A stretch of 64,000 bases of DNA. It comes from Rostratula benghalensis. Its lineage: Eukaryota > Chordata > Aves > Charadriiformes > Rostratulidae. The notes under the pieces were generated by a model, which searched no databases, was not told the origin of the DNA, and saw only the letters and a list, made by a program, of their open reading frames with translations. The position numbers and the translations under genes are program-made. How positions within the stretch are numbered: the first letter of the stretch is position 1; each line of letters begins with the position of its first letter. Positions 9,408-21,391 of the stretch are shown in pieces. The stretch spans positions 1,827,034 to 1,891,033 of the forward strand of contig VXAI01000019.1 in NCBI GenBank assembly GCA_013399305.1. Reading direction: 5' to 3'.

Positions 9408-12400
9408 GGACAGAGCTGAAGAGACTGTGAACTCCACAGAGAGCTTAGTGCACCAGGAACAAGATCAATGTTAATTAGAGCAAGATATATAAACTTCTTC
9501 CAAAGCCTAAGACATATGATAAGGAATTCAATGCATAATCTTCAGAGACTGGTCAGGGGAATTGAGTCCACTTTTGTTAGTGTTTCCATTAGTAACAGAA
9601 CCATTTATTCCAAGGTACAGCAACATCAGGCAGTAACTAAAAAGCGCAAGAGGAAATTAAGAAACACTTCCATCTTGTAACACACTGCCCTAAGAACCCG
9701 AGTGGCTGTTTGCCTACTGTTGGCAATTACTATAAGAATCTGTTCATTGCAAAGAAATAGTTTTTCTTCTCCTACAACAAATTATGAGACATCACTGCAG
9801 TTACTTGAAAGATTTTTCACTCAAAGATAAAAAGAGATTTTTGCAAGAGTAGCATTATCTCTAGATGTGCTTTATAAGAAAACACTCTGAAAAATTTATT
9901 TAGATCAAAAATCCTTTTAAATAGGAAATTGCCTTTAGAAGATCTTTTTCTTAGAAAATGAAGTACCGTAGAAGTAACTGGTTAAACAGTTAAAGATTAG
10001 AAGATCCTAAAAAAAGAACCTTTAAAATCTTAAATGCATATTTAACATCATGAGCAATTTAACATCAGTTTACTGACATAAAATCCACCACAATATTATA
10101 TTACTGCAAGTTCTAAGCAATAATCAAATTTCAAGCCACACATGATAGACCAGGAAAGTCACTAATCCCCTGCACAGGTTTGGAGCAAAATAACAGAGAA
10201 GAGAACCAGTTTGCATACAGCTGTGAGAACTTACACAAGGTGACCTGGTGGATGAGGAGCAGCATTAGAGTGTAGGGCTGTCTATTTGATTCCCCATTTG
10301 ATATACTTCATTAGCTATATATAGTTTTGCTTTATTATCCTGGGGCTCACTCACTCCTAAATCAACACCGGCCCGTACATAGAGCTAAAATGCGACATTG
10401 CGCTGACTTTGAATAATTGCTACATTGATCAGATACCAAGGAATTACAGAAAAATTACAGAAGTTGATGATCTCCCTGGTAATAATCTGTATTGCCTTGT
10501 AAAGTTTTTATGTTAAAAAAAAACCCAACAGGATTCAGAGGGTAGGGCTCTTCTGGGAACAGTGTCTAAACAAACATAGAAGTGCCACAAAAAGCAAATC
10601 AGATTGAGAGGCAGACGATGGAAGGAACAAAACTGAAGCTGATTTTTAAAAACTTCTGCCTGGATTCACCACCTTTCAGCTGCATAATAACCCATCGTCT
10701 GAGCTGATATATACTGTGTTGTTGGGGATTTTTCTTGACCCATCCAAGCATTAGTTCAGTTACAAGAAGATAAGCATTTTCATTCAGAGTTTGAAAAATG
10801 ATGTCAAAGAGAAGAGGGGATTAGTTGGGTTATAACTTATCCCGAATGAAGTCACAACTTGAAGTAGAAATTCAAGCATTTAAGCCGCAACCCCCATCAA
10901 TGTGATATATTGTTAGTAGCCCTGATAACAGGATTTGTAAGAGCACTGCAGATCACCTCTGTGGGATAAATAAATAGAGAACCAAAACGGATATGCAATT
11001 CATTTGCTTGGTACTTTGAACACTATTGACTGCCTCAGTGCTACGTCACTGGGTTGGAGTTCTTGGATCACTTTTCAAAGTGTCCCAAGAAAAAAATGGC
11101 CTTCATTTTTATTCACTGCTGTTTAGTATGGTACAGAGCACATAAGTACTGATTCCCAAAAGAAAGAATGCATTTTTTTTTACCGTGAAGTTCTCCTGGT
11201 ATTTTTTGAATATGACACTACTGATTACAAAAGATTCCATAGTAGTCACAGTAATTTTTACTGGATATTTTACCCATATATTTGATATTTAATAAAAATT
11301 TTAAAAGTTAATTAAAGTTATTATTTCTGTGTAAGTATATGTTAGATATAGTAAAATGTACTTTGCATTCATTTTCCACAAAAAAAAATTGAGATTATTT
11401 TGATTATATTTTTAATATTTAATAAATGTATGGATTTTTTTCTTCCGTGAGAAATATCAGTTCACCAACTTTTGCTGTTGTTATAATCCAATCTCCAAGA
11501 GTTTATGTTTATCATTATCAGAACTGACAAATCAAAATAACTTCATCTAAAAGACTTGTTGTAAGCTTTCTGATGGCAGCTTCTGGGAGAGGAGAAGGCC
11601 AAAGATTGAGACATGAAAATTGACTTTAAATTAGAGTTGAAATATCACAAACAGAGTCTTCATTACCTAGCAGTTGCAATCCTATTCCAAAACAGATTGC
11701 TGGAGAGATAACCAGAGAACTTCTTAATTAAAAACTTATTGATGTACTGTATCTACAGAGATAATTAAATACAACACCAAGTTTTGCATACAAAAACATA
11801 TTTATCTTGCCAAGGAAATAATTGAGAAAAATTACTTGGTGGCTAAGACTTGATGTAGATATTTTTGTCAATTGGCTTCTATTATCTGCATTATATGCCA
11901 AAGAGCTACAACGACTGCAGATATTTTTTTTTTTTTTTTTTTTTTCCAAACTGACCAAGCAACAAAATACAGAATAGTAAAATAAATGTGCCCCTCTCAA
12001 TAAATTAGTTCAAGGAAGGTAAGTTCATCTGGACTGTGAAATGGTCTGGATAACTGACATTTTATGCACTACCCACATTCATCAGCAGAAGCTGTAATAT
12101 GTTTCCCTATTTTAAGCAATCAATGAACTACTAAATGTACTTTTCTATTTTTAACAGACATTTCTCAAAAACTCCATGCAGACCTACCATTGCTGGAATG
12201 TACATAAGGCTCACAAAGGAACAGCTCACCATTTATAAACATTGAGAACCAGCAATATTTGTATTATTCCTTCAGATTTCATGTTTGCTGCTAGCCAGTA
12301 AAATAAAAGGGAGAAAGATACATCGCAGAATACATCTATCTTTCAATGGTTATTTTAAAGAACTAGTCCCAGAAAAGTATGATAAAAATACAATTATCAG

Positions 12401-15400
12401 GAAGCACTGAAAACATTCAGCCCACAAAGTATTCATGTCTTAGTAGGAAATACAAGTTTAGAAGGAAACAGAATTCAACTACTGACTGCATGAGCATCTC
12501 ATTTTAATTAACACCAGGATGCAGCACATGGGAACATCCCAATATGTTTTTTACCATGTTTGATGACAGTCATACTCAAAGTTCAGATATTGGAGAATAT
12601 CTCCTAACAACCCTATTATAATATGAGAAATCCAGAAAACATAAGTGAACAAATGCGGACTGGAAGTAAAGCTTATTCTTCTGTTTTAAATGGGTAGGGA
12701 TGCAGAGGATGCTACATCAAGTAGGCTTTCAAGCACTGACATTCTGCCTCAATACTGTGAAAAAGTATTTAGATTTGCAGATAACCTTACTGTGAATTTT
12801 ACTGGACTGTTTCAAATACAGTCAAGGAGAAATCAAATCAAATACATTTCTTCCTTCATGTAAGGGCTCACTGAGCCTTCATGGATTGTGACTATTTTTA
12901 ACAAGTTAATAGTTATGCATTATTAAAAAAAACCAAAGGCATGAATTTATTGGTGCAAAGCAATTTGCTCATTTAAATTTACAGCTGGTAAGTTCATTAC
13001 CAAATAATTTTCAAGGCTTTAAAAATAAAAGTCTCTCTTGAGACCTGATTAGTGATGCTAGCAAAATAATTTTCTTAGAAATGTTTCTCTCCAGTAGTGT
13101 ATTCTGGAAGTCCATTATATCCAAAATAAAGAAACGTACAGTATGATAGATGAGATGTGCAGCTAGAGCTGCCTTTCCCTGCAGATTTTGTTTCACCTGT
13201 GTGCTCAGTCTTCACAAAGGCAACATTGCTATGTGTAATATTGCCTATTCAAATACTGTAAGAGCAACCTAATGGCAAACAGCTTCCCACATCCACTCAT
13301 GATCAGGATGACAAAGCAGTTACATAAAATCCTTAAATATCCATTGGAGCAGTGGCTGATATTCACAAGTAGACATTTGGAAATGTATTTTCCAAGTTTT
13401 TGAAGTAAACAGTCATACTACATATTTAAGTGTTCAACGCATAGTTAGAAATCGTCAACAGAAGCAACTAAGATTATTTACTCCCTCCAAATACTTTATT
13501 TGCAATTATTAGAACTGCCATGTACCTGGAAACAATGAAAAATCAGAATATTCTACCTCAGTGTCACAAAAAAAACCCCTAAATAAAATAGTATTTTAAT
13601 ATACTCTACGTTACAATTAATACTTACTGACATCAATATACCAACTACTTTTCAAAATTGAGATGACTTCAATGTTCTTGATATGCATATCTATAACCCT
13701 TCATCTGGAATCTGGAGATGAGCAAAACACAGACTAACACGTGGAAGGGAAAGCATGAGGTGATCTGAGAAAACGTAACAAAACCAGGAAAGTATCTGAG
13801 GAAAAAAACACTACATCACTAGCAAAAGAAAGTAGGTAATGGTGACATAGTAAAAGCTGCAGATCACCAGACCAACAAAATTATTCATTCAAACTGTCAC
13901 TGGAGAGAAATACCAAGAGACTATGTTTAAAACTTCCCAAACATGAAAGATCAGAAGAAGGCTGGAGGAAATCACACCTGATCAAGCGAAAGTTTTCACA
14001 ATCCCCCAGCTGTAAACTTTAGCGACAGTCAGTTTAATAGATGCACAAAGAAAATATTGCAGAAGATGTGCACAGAAATTATGCAGGCTGCTTAACATTA
14101 ATAATATATAAGTACAAAAATGCAGTTGACACTGATCCCAGAGCACACCCAATCCTGAACTGATTTAAAGAGAGAGTGAAAATCACAGATGTGTCTGGGG
14201 CCATTAAGCCCATGATCAGCAGTAACAGCTTTTATAAGTACAGAGGTCTGTTTCATGGGGTACAAGCATAATCCTTAGTTTTCCAGTAAAAATGGACAGT
14301 GCATTCATCCTACTCTCCCCAAATTTTGGAGACCCAACTACGCTGCAAAGTTAATTCACCTAAGGCTTTACCCTGGACAGACTAAAAGTAATTAAGACTC
14401 CAAGAAGTTGGAATATTCTCGGGGGGAAAAAAAAAAAAGGTCAAGAGACACGGTCTACTTTCATACACTTTTTCAACAAGATTCAAGTCAAACAGCTCTC
14501 ATATGCCTGTACCTGAAGACAAAACAAGTAAATAAACCCCAGTTTTTCAAAAGATATCCTGGAACTTGGTTGTCTTAGCTCGATGAAAAAAGATCATTAT
14601 TAACTTCTCTATATAGGCCATGTTTGAGAAGTGATATTTTTCGTATTTTTCCAACCATTTCAAAACAAAGTACATGTGCTGTATGTCATCCACCATGATA
14701 TTGCAGCAGCATTAAATGAGACACTGGTGTTTCTAATCACATTTCTCTGCATTGACTCCAATCCACATGCTACGTTCCAGAGATCTCTTTTTTTTCATTT
14801 TTTAGATTTTATTTAAGTTACATTAACCTTGATGAAATGCATTATCAAAACAACAGAATTTAATAATATTGTTCTCAGTAGAGCAGAGAGGGCAGGAACT
14901 ATGCTGAAACAGATTTAAAAATTTGAGAATTAAATCTTGAAAAAAAATAGAGAAATAGTTTGTTCAAGGATGTGGAAATAAATTTGAAAAGGGATTCGTA
15001 CAGTCAGTTGGGAGTAAAATAGATGTAAGTCAAGTCTTGTCTACTGGAATAAGTGCCATAATGTTGCTGGAAAATAGCAAATGAAGTAGTGAATGAAATA
15101 AAATGAAATTTAAAGAGAAAACAGATACGTATAACAGAGGGTAAAAGTCATCTGAGTATGCATTATCTACCCTAGCTAAAACCCACCATTGCTAGACACT
15201 TGCAGCATGAATCAAGGCTCCCACATACATTAACAGGCATATTTTTTTGTTTACATAGAAAACTGGGTAGAAATGAAGTGGTTTCTGAAGCTATTCCTGT
15301 GAATTTTCCTTAAGAGTATGTTCATTTCAAAGATATTAAAACTAAATTTTCCATTGTATTGTTCTATAAGAAAAGGCAGAAAGAAAACAAGTATAAAAGT

Positions 15401-16880
15401 TTTTTGGGAAAAAAAAAAACAAAAACATTTTGCAACTACATATTAGAAAAGCAGACACTAGGCTCAAGTAGGTTTTTACCAGAATCCAACACATTACATA
15501 TTTTAGTTTCATTAAGTTGGACCACGGTCACAGCTTTCTTTACACCATTTTAGCATAACTGAACTTTTTGTCCACATCTCAAGAGCAGGAATTAGTACAG
15601 TTTGAGAAACAGGCCAAATGTGAAAGACAAACCATATTCAAAAATTAAATGTACCTTTTATCTGTTTACATATTTTTTTCCCCTACAACAAAAGTTGTAA
15701 CATAGCTAAAGTATACCAAAACTATGCAAGATTCATTTTTGTAGGCAATGGAAATAGTATTGGGTGAAAATGTAGAAAGGTTGTCCCATAAAACTGGATA
15801 TTCTGCAAAACTGTTTCCAGATGGAAAAAATAATATAATGCAGGACAAGAGTGAAAAAAAAAGATTCACATCTTCCATCTTAAACAACACAGCCTTTTAG
15901 GTTTGCTGAATTTTGTTAAAGAACTAAAGATGAATTGCTCCTAAAAATCCATGTGAGTGATTTGCCTTCTTTTCACAGAGAGCTGTTGAGTGCCTGGCAG
16001 CAATTTGTGGGTAATAGACTAGAGATGCCCATTTCTGTAAATTATATCCTTAATGATCCTTTGTTTCACAATTTGACTAATACTGCTGCTTTCATCTTCT
16101 AGTCTCTGCAGTGGTTTTTGTATAACCTGGCATAAGTCAGGAGACCCCAGCCTTTCTATGCATTTTGATGGTGCATGCCCTGGGAATTGAAAAATAGAAG
16201 TGGTATTTGTTTTGTGAAATTACTTTCAGAAAGACTAGACTCAGTAAAGCAAGGTCTTCCAACACACACTGACAATGTGGAAATCTCTTCTCAAGAAAGG
16301 CTTATCTACTGAGCACTCAGTTTATTCTACTGTTGGAATTCCACTGAAAATCCCTAGAAAATAATACGTATAAGAAAGATCTGTTAGTTTTGGGGAGTAG
16401 GAGGCCAGGGAGGCTGTGAATTCATGGATTTATAAATGCAATAAGCATTAGAAGTTTTTTTAAAATTATGCAAGGCAGTTATAAAGAAGTTAGTCCTTGA
16501 GAACCCAAAAGAAAGGATGAATATAACACTAATTTTGTTGGAAGAATACTGTTTTCTGTTATTGTCTGGAAATACAGTGGACAGCCAAAATTACTCATTG
16601 ACTAACCCCTCTGGGCATCTTTTTAGATAAAAATCAATTCGGGTAATAACCTTCTATGCCTTTCCTGTAGCCCACCGTAAAGTTGAATTCTTATACTTGT
16701 ATTATTACTTTTCATTCACAGTCTCAATCAAACTGTTGTTCCCCCTATCAAGTTTCTTTTCTGAGTCCTGTATTCTTGGAAAATATTTATTCTATGAAGG
16801 AGCAAAAAAGTAGTCTTGAAAAGTTATTACTATACATAAGCTATTTATCTACTGTCTGTATTCCTTTTCACAGTTTTAGC
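9408..16880. other. Long noncoding AT-rich stretch
   Basis: No gene or named repeat recognised. It includes a 22-base T run (11924-11945) and a donor-like AAG|GTAAGT at 12016-12023. Open frames are at most about 90 codons and have no recognisable motifs. Confidence 0.6.
11924..11945 (+). repeat. Poly-T tract (22 T)
   Basis: Uninterrupted run of T. Read on the minus strand it is a poly-A tract, but there is no recognisable retroelement body next to it. Confidence 0.95.
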
Positions 16881-16914
16881 ATTCATTATTAATCCTGTCT
16901 CTTTTGAATTTCAG

Positions 16915-16956
16915 GAAGGTTTAGGAGAGACAGACACAAAAAGAGGGGAAAATGAG
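16915..16956 (+). other. Candidate 42-bp in-frame microexon
   Basis: Flanked by a strong acceptor (CCTGTCTCTTTTGAATTTCAG ending at 16914, with a branch-point-like TATTAAT about 25 nt upstream) and a strong donor (GAG|GTAAGC, GT at 16957-16958). Length is divisible by three, and only the phase-0 frame is fully open, reading EGLGETDTKRGENE, a charged, disordered-type peptide. I do not recognise the parent protein. Pseudo-exons with this quality do occur in introns, so this is a candidate only. Confidence 0.3.
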
Positions 16957-17445
16957 GTAAGCAGAGCGCCAGAGATAATAACATGCGGTTTGTTTAAGGT
17001 TCTGTGATCTCCAGTGCTTCATGTCCTCCCGGATCCAGCATGAGCCCACACGAGATCAGAAACAGCACTTACAGCAAAAGCCTTTCCAAGCCATTTTTTC
17101 TGGTCCCATTGGTACCTCTCAGTGCTAGAGCGCATTCCTCACTCCAAGCATCAGCGATATTTAGAGACTCACCAGGAGTTCACCCCAAGGAATCTCCAGC
17201 TGGAAAAAAGCTTATTGTTTCCTTATGAACTGTTCATTGCCCATATTCTGTATTAATAATTGATAAATCTCAAGACTTCACACTAAACTTCCAGTTGTAG
17301 TTTCAGCACATTTCTTTTCTTAGCCCTCCTGGAATTTTCATCTGAGCTTGCTGACAGTTTGCTGTATCAAAACAGGCCCTAACACAACGCTTGGAACTAC
17401 GGTAACTGAAATTTTAGCTAATCTTATGTTTCCTATTGTTGATAG
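16957..17445 (+). other. GC-richer segment between two exon-like pieces
   Basis: Contains several CpG dinucleotides and a 74-codon open frame (17004-17228, SPGVHPKESPAGKK near its end) with no recognised domain. Its composition differs from the AT-rich surroundings. If the flanking candidates are real exons, this would be a 489-bp intron. Confidence 0.4.
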
Positions 17446-17601
17446 TCATTATGGCTTCCAATTTTACAATGCTTATAAATAAATTATGTGCTGGGCATTT
17501 GGGAGGGAGACCACCTCATGAACTCAATATCCTATCAAGCAAACTTTGCACAAAGACAGCTAAAAAGAGTATACTCAGTGCACATCTATATCAATTTACA
17601 G
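17446..17601 (+). other. Candidate 156-bp exon with good start context and perfect donor
   Basis: Acceptor: TTATGTTTCCTATTGTTGATAG ending at 17445. Donor: CAG|GTAAGTAT (GT at 17602-17603), a perfect U1 match. The segment is 156 bp (52 x 3), open in one frame throughout, and contains an ATG with A at -3 and G at +4 (start of MASNFTMLINKLCAGH). Joining it directly to the 42-bp candidate upstream breaks the frame, so if spliced together the ATG here would be the start. No domain recognised. Confidence 0.25.
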
Positions 17602-20600
17602 GTAAGTATTACCCAAGTGTTTGATTTTAATCAAAATTTTAAACCTTTAATTCAAGTTATTAATCTCAGCCTTAAACATTTTCTGGTATCAAATTCTAGT
17701 TTTGGCTTACATTCCCATGCTTTTTAAGTTGAGCAAATAGGGGGAAAACATACAGGAAACAGTAATCCACTAAGCAGACAATATATTTTTCCCCATGCCA
17801 GAGTGATGTCAAGTTGCACCGGGCAATAGAGATATTTGTAATCATTCATATGGATTTTAAATTCCCAAAATGCACTTAGTTTGTTTCAAGGAAAAGAAGT
17901 TTATTCTCTTTGCCCACTTGGGCAGCTAACAACTTTATACCTTCAATGTCTGATCCAATACCTCTGCAGATAATCCACATCTCTAGGAGTATCACTTCTC
18001 AAACTGCTCTTCACCAGCACTTTACCTTTTAATGAAACACAAGGCTCCAGACAGGGCTATAGGGATGACACGCCTGCGATCTATAGAAAAATAACCTAGA
18101 TCTTTTTAATCTCTAACTCTGCTTTCTTATTAAAACTGCACATATGCTGGAGGGAGGAGGGAGGCACAGGGAGTGGATATGTCCTTGGAGACTGACAAAA
18201 CCCAAGTTCCAGCTTCAGCCTGGCTGTGACAACAGATAGAAAAAGAACAGAAAATAAAATACCTAAATAAAGTCAAGATAGCTTCAGGTTCCTAGAGCTT
18301 AATGAAATTCACTTCTGAATCCTGAGGTTATTGCCTTCAACAAACTCACAGAGAGGAGTCTAAAGAGGATTTGAGAGGTTTCATTAGTCCACAAAAAGAC
18401 AAAGATTTACAGACAAGACTCTTCTTAGTGAAGAATATATTGCCAACTGCGTAGAGCAGTTTGAAGAGAAGTTACAAGTAATGACACCACCAATTTTGGG
18501 GGCAATAAATGGGGAAAGGTTCTGGGTGAGGGATAGATCAGGGTATATCTAACTGAAAGCATGAATAAAGAGTCCAAGATCCTGATAGATTCCCCTGAGT
18601 CTCTAAAACAATGGCTGATTCCTTGGCAGGGCCATTGCTTCTTAAAAAGAGATTCTTAGAGATACAAAACAAGCTGTTGAATATTAGTCTTAATTAATAA
18701 AACCACTGTGGTCCAACCAGCCTGATTTCCTGACCCAACGGAACAGAGGCAACAGATGAGGGTCATCTTTATATCAGCAAGTTTTTTGATGCATTCACGC
18801 AAGGTATTTCCATAGGCAATGAGGGTAACAACTGCACAAATCCACTTTTAAACTGACATTATCTTGTAAAAAAGTTACTCAGTCGTCGTGTATTCAGTTC
18901 TCTGAACAGACACAGAGAGAGAGTTGACTTGATCCATTTGTGGTCGAAACACCATTGAATATTTTTATTAATATTTAGAGCATAAATTATATATCCAGAT
19001 TTGATAATCTGTTAACTTGAAAAATTATCCCATGCTGAAAATACTGAAAGTAATATTGGAGTCCGAAATTAGGAATGAAAAATTAAGTCAATAACACAGA
19101 AAAAGTGCTCTGGAAAATGATTCAATAGAACACCCTCCTTTGCACTTGTCATGGGAAATAATAACCTATTGCATAAATACAATAAATTTAAATATGGAAC
19201 AATCCTTGCTGGATGGAGAGCTGTACCTAAACAGAAGAATCCTACCTCTCCTTTCTGATACAGTCCTTAGTAGTGTAGGTGGTAACAGTGAGATTATATG
19301 GCAACATATGGAAACCACTACTGAAATCCAAGGAAGAGCAATTTAAAAAAACACCATGTATTAAACATGACCAGGAGTTGTCTCAGAGCCTTTCATGTTG
19401 CTATCTTCACTCACATTTTGACCTTACACAACGCACTTGGTTATCACCTTTGAGACACCTTCTGTTTTGTGGAGGGACTTCATGTTTTGGAGATTAGTAT
19501 TCCTTTTGAAAATGGGGAGCAGATTGACATGATGTTGACAGTGAGACAAGCTGGAGATTAGAAGTCTAAACTAAGTTTGTGAAGGTCTACTGAAAATGTC
19601 AGACAAGCTCAAAAAATAAAAATAAAAAACAGCTATTCTAGTGGGTGTATGTGGAAATCACTCTTAAAATTGAGCTCCACAGTTGTAGAAGAGTGTCTGC
19701 AGTAAATAATCAGAAGCCAATGGTTCCCAGGCCCATTGCTCTGGTTTTAGAAGAAAATTAGATCTGTTCAGTTTTGATATTTTTTAATCTCTGCAAAATT
19801 TCACACACTCTTCTTTGACAATAAATTCTGACAAGAACCCATCATATATTAGTTGGGATAACTGTGATAAACTCTGAATTCACCCGAGGTTAGACACTTC
19901 TCATCTAATCTAACTTGAAGTAACAACTTGTAAATACAGTAGATATTAAATATATATAAACCAAACAATTCATTCATGTTGCTTAAGCCTGGAATCCCTC
20001 TCACCTTGACAACTTTGACAGATTACCTTTTATCAATTGCTTGGAAAAGACAGGATAAAGTAAAACAAATCTTCAGGTTAGAAGGTCTGAGCAACTGATG
20101 AAGGATATCATAAGATATGGCTACTTCCTAGAGGTTCACTATTTCATATTCATTTATGAGTAATTTTGCCTGAGTAAGTGAACATGAATCAATTTGTCTG
20201 ATGAGCGAAATATCTTTAGGAAAAAAAAATAATGGTAGATTTCTGGCAGGGGAAAGAGAGCATCTTTTAAAATTATACTACTGGCTGCCCAAGGACATGT
20301 GAATGAGGAAGTCAGAACCATTAGGGGGACTGATAGAAGATAACATTTTCTCCTTAGAGCGCTTATTTTCCCTTCGAAGAACCCAAATCCTTGTTTCTGT
20401 TGTATGTTTTTCTGTCACCAAAACTACAGTTGAGTTTGATTAATTGTATTAATTAATGTAATATCAAACATTCAGCAGTAGAATGTTGCAATGCAAGAGT
20501 GTTGTGAAGCATGATGAGCACAGCAACTCTGATGTTGGGGGGGATATAAAATGGTATCTGACTAAACAGCATTCTTTTCATTCTCCACCATCACACCTTT

Positions 20601-20974
20601 TTTTTTTTTTTGGGAGTAAAAAAAAATGCTGAATGGTAGCTACGACTGCTACATCCTGAGGAGCTCAAAGGAATAAGGAAAGTCAAACCACAGTGGCTTA
20701 AAAGTAGAGAAAGTTTGGCTATTTACATTTCATTTAGGAAAACAAAATATCCTGCAGAAGCTTGGAAGTCCTGAGTCTACATGATTATACTACTCTAACA
20801 CATCATTTTGATAGTAAAAGTAGCTAATAAACTACAACAGAGGACATATAAATCACAATAGACTCTGGCATTTTCTACTGGCTGGAGGACAGCAGATAAT
20901 TAGTAAGGCAAATTAATACACTTTCAAAAAGTAATGTTGTCAATGGAAAACATGGCTAGAGATTTCAATATCTT
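17602..20974. other. Noncoding AT-rich stretch
   Basis: Contains a purine-rich GGAGGGAGGAGGGAGG-like tract at about 18149-18172 and T14 / A9 runs at about 20598-20626. At 20434-20468, 7-bp arms GTTTGAT / ATCAAAC flank an ATTAATTAAT core. No gene or named repeat seen. Confidence 0.6.
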
Positions 20975-21391
20975 ATGTTTTCTGAACATTTATGCAGCAA
21001 AACTATCACAGAAGCAGTTTGCAATAGAAAAGCAGCTGCTCAGGCAGTTCTACATCAGTACTATAAGGAGTTCAAAGTGGAGAGAATCTTTTTAGTATCT
21101 TGTCAAGGAAAGGAACATCCAAGACAGTTCAGTGTCCAAGTAGGGGTTCAGGAACAAAGGACAGCAGGAAGAAATGCAGGATTCAGTTTGGTTGACAGTA
21201 CATGCAACCACATGCATTCATCTGCACAACCATTTAACATCAGGGCATTAAAGCACCACCATTATTTCAAAATAAACAAAAACTGTAAGAACTCCCTTCT
21301 TTACCAGGAAGAAAAAAACAGCAATGATCACCTTGCAAGAAGGGCAGTGTGCACAACCTTTGGTCACTGTGGAAAGGTAAAAAAACATTAA
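20975..21391 (+). other. Unassigned open frame, 138 codons
   Basis: Second-longest open frame in the window. It starts MFSEHLCSKTITEAVC and is basic and glutamine-rich, with no recognised domain. An AG at 20997-20998 and a donor-like GGAAAG|GTAAAA (GT at 21376-21377) could bracket an exon, but the acceptor tract is weak. More likely chance. Confidence 0.15.

Noticed and set aside
18149..18172. Possible G-quadruplex
   Set aside because: Only three GGG tracts are present in the run; at best a two-tier structure.
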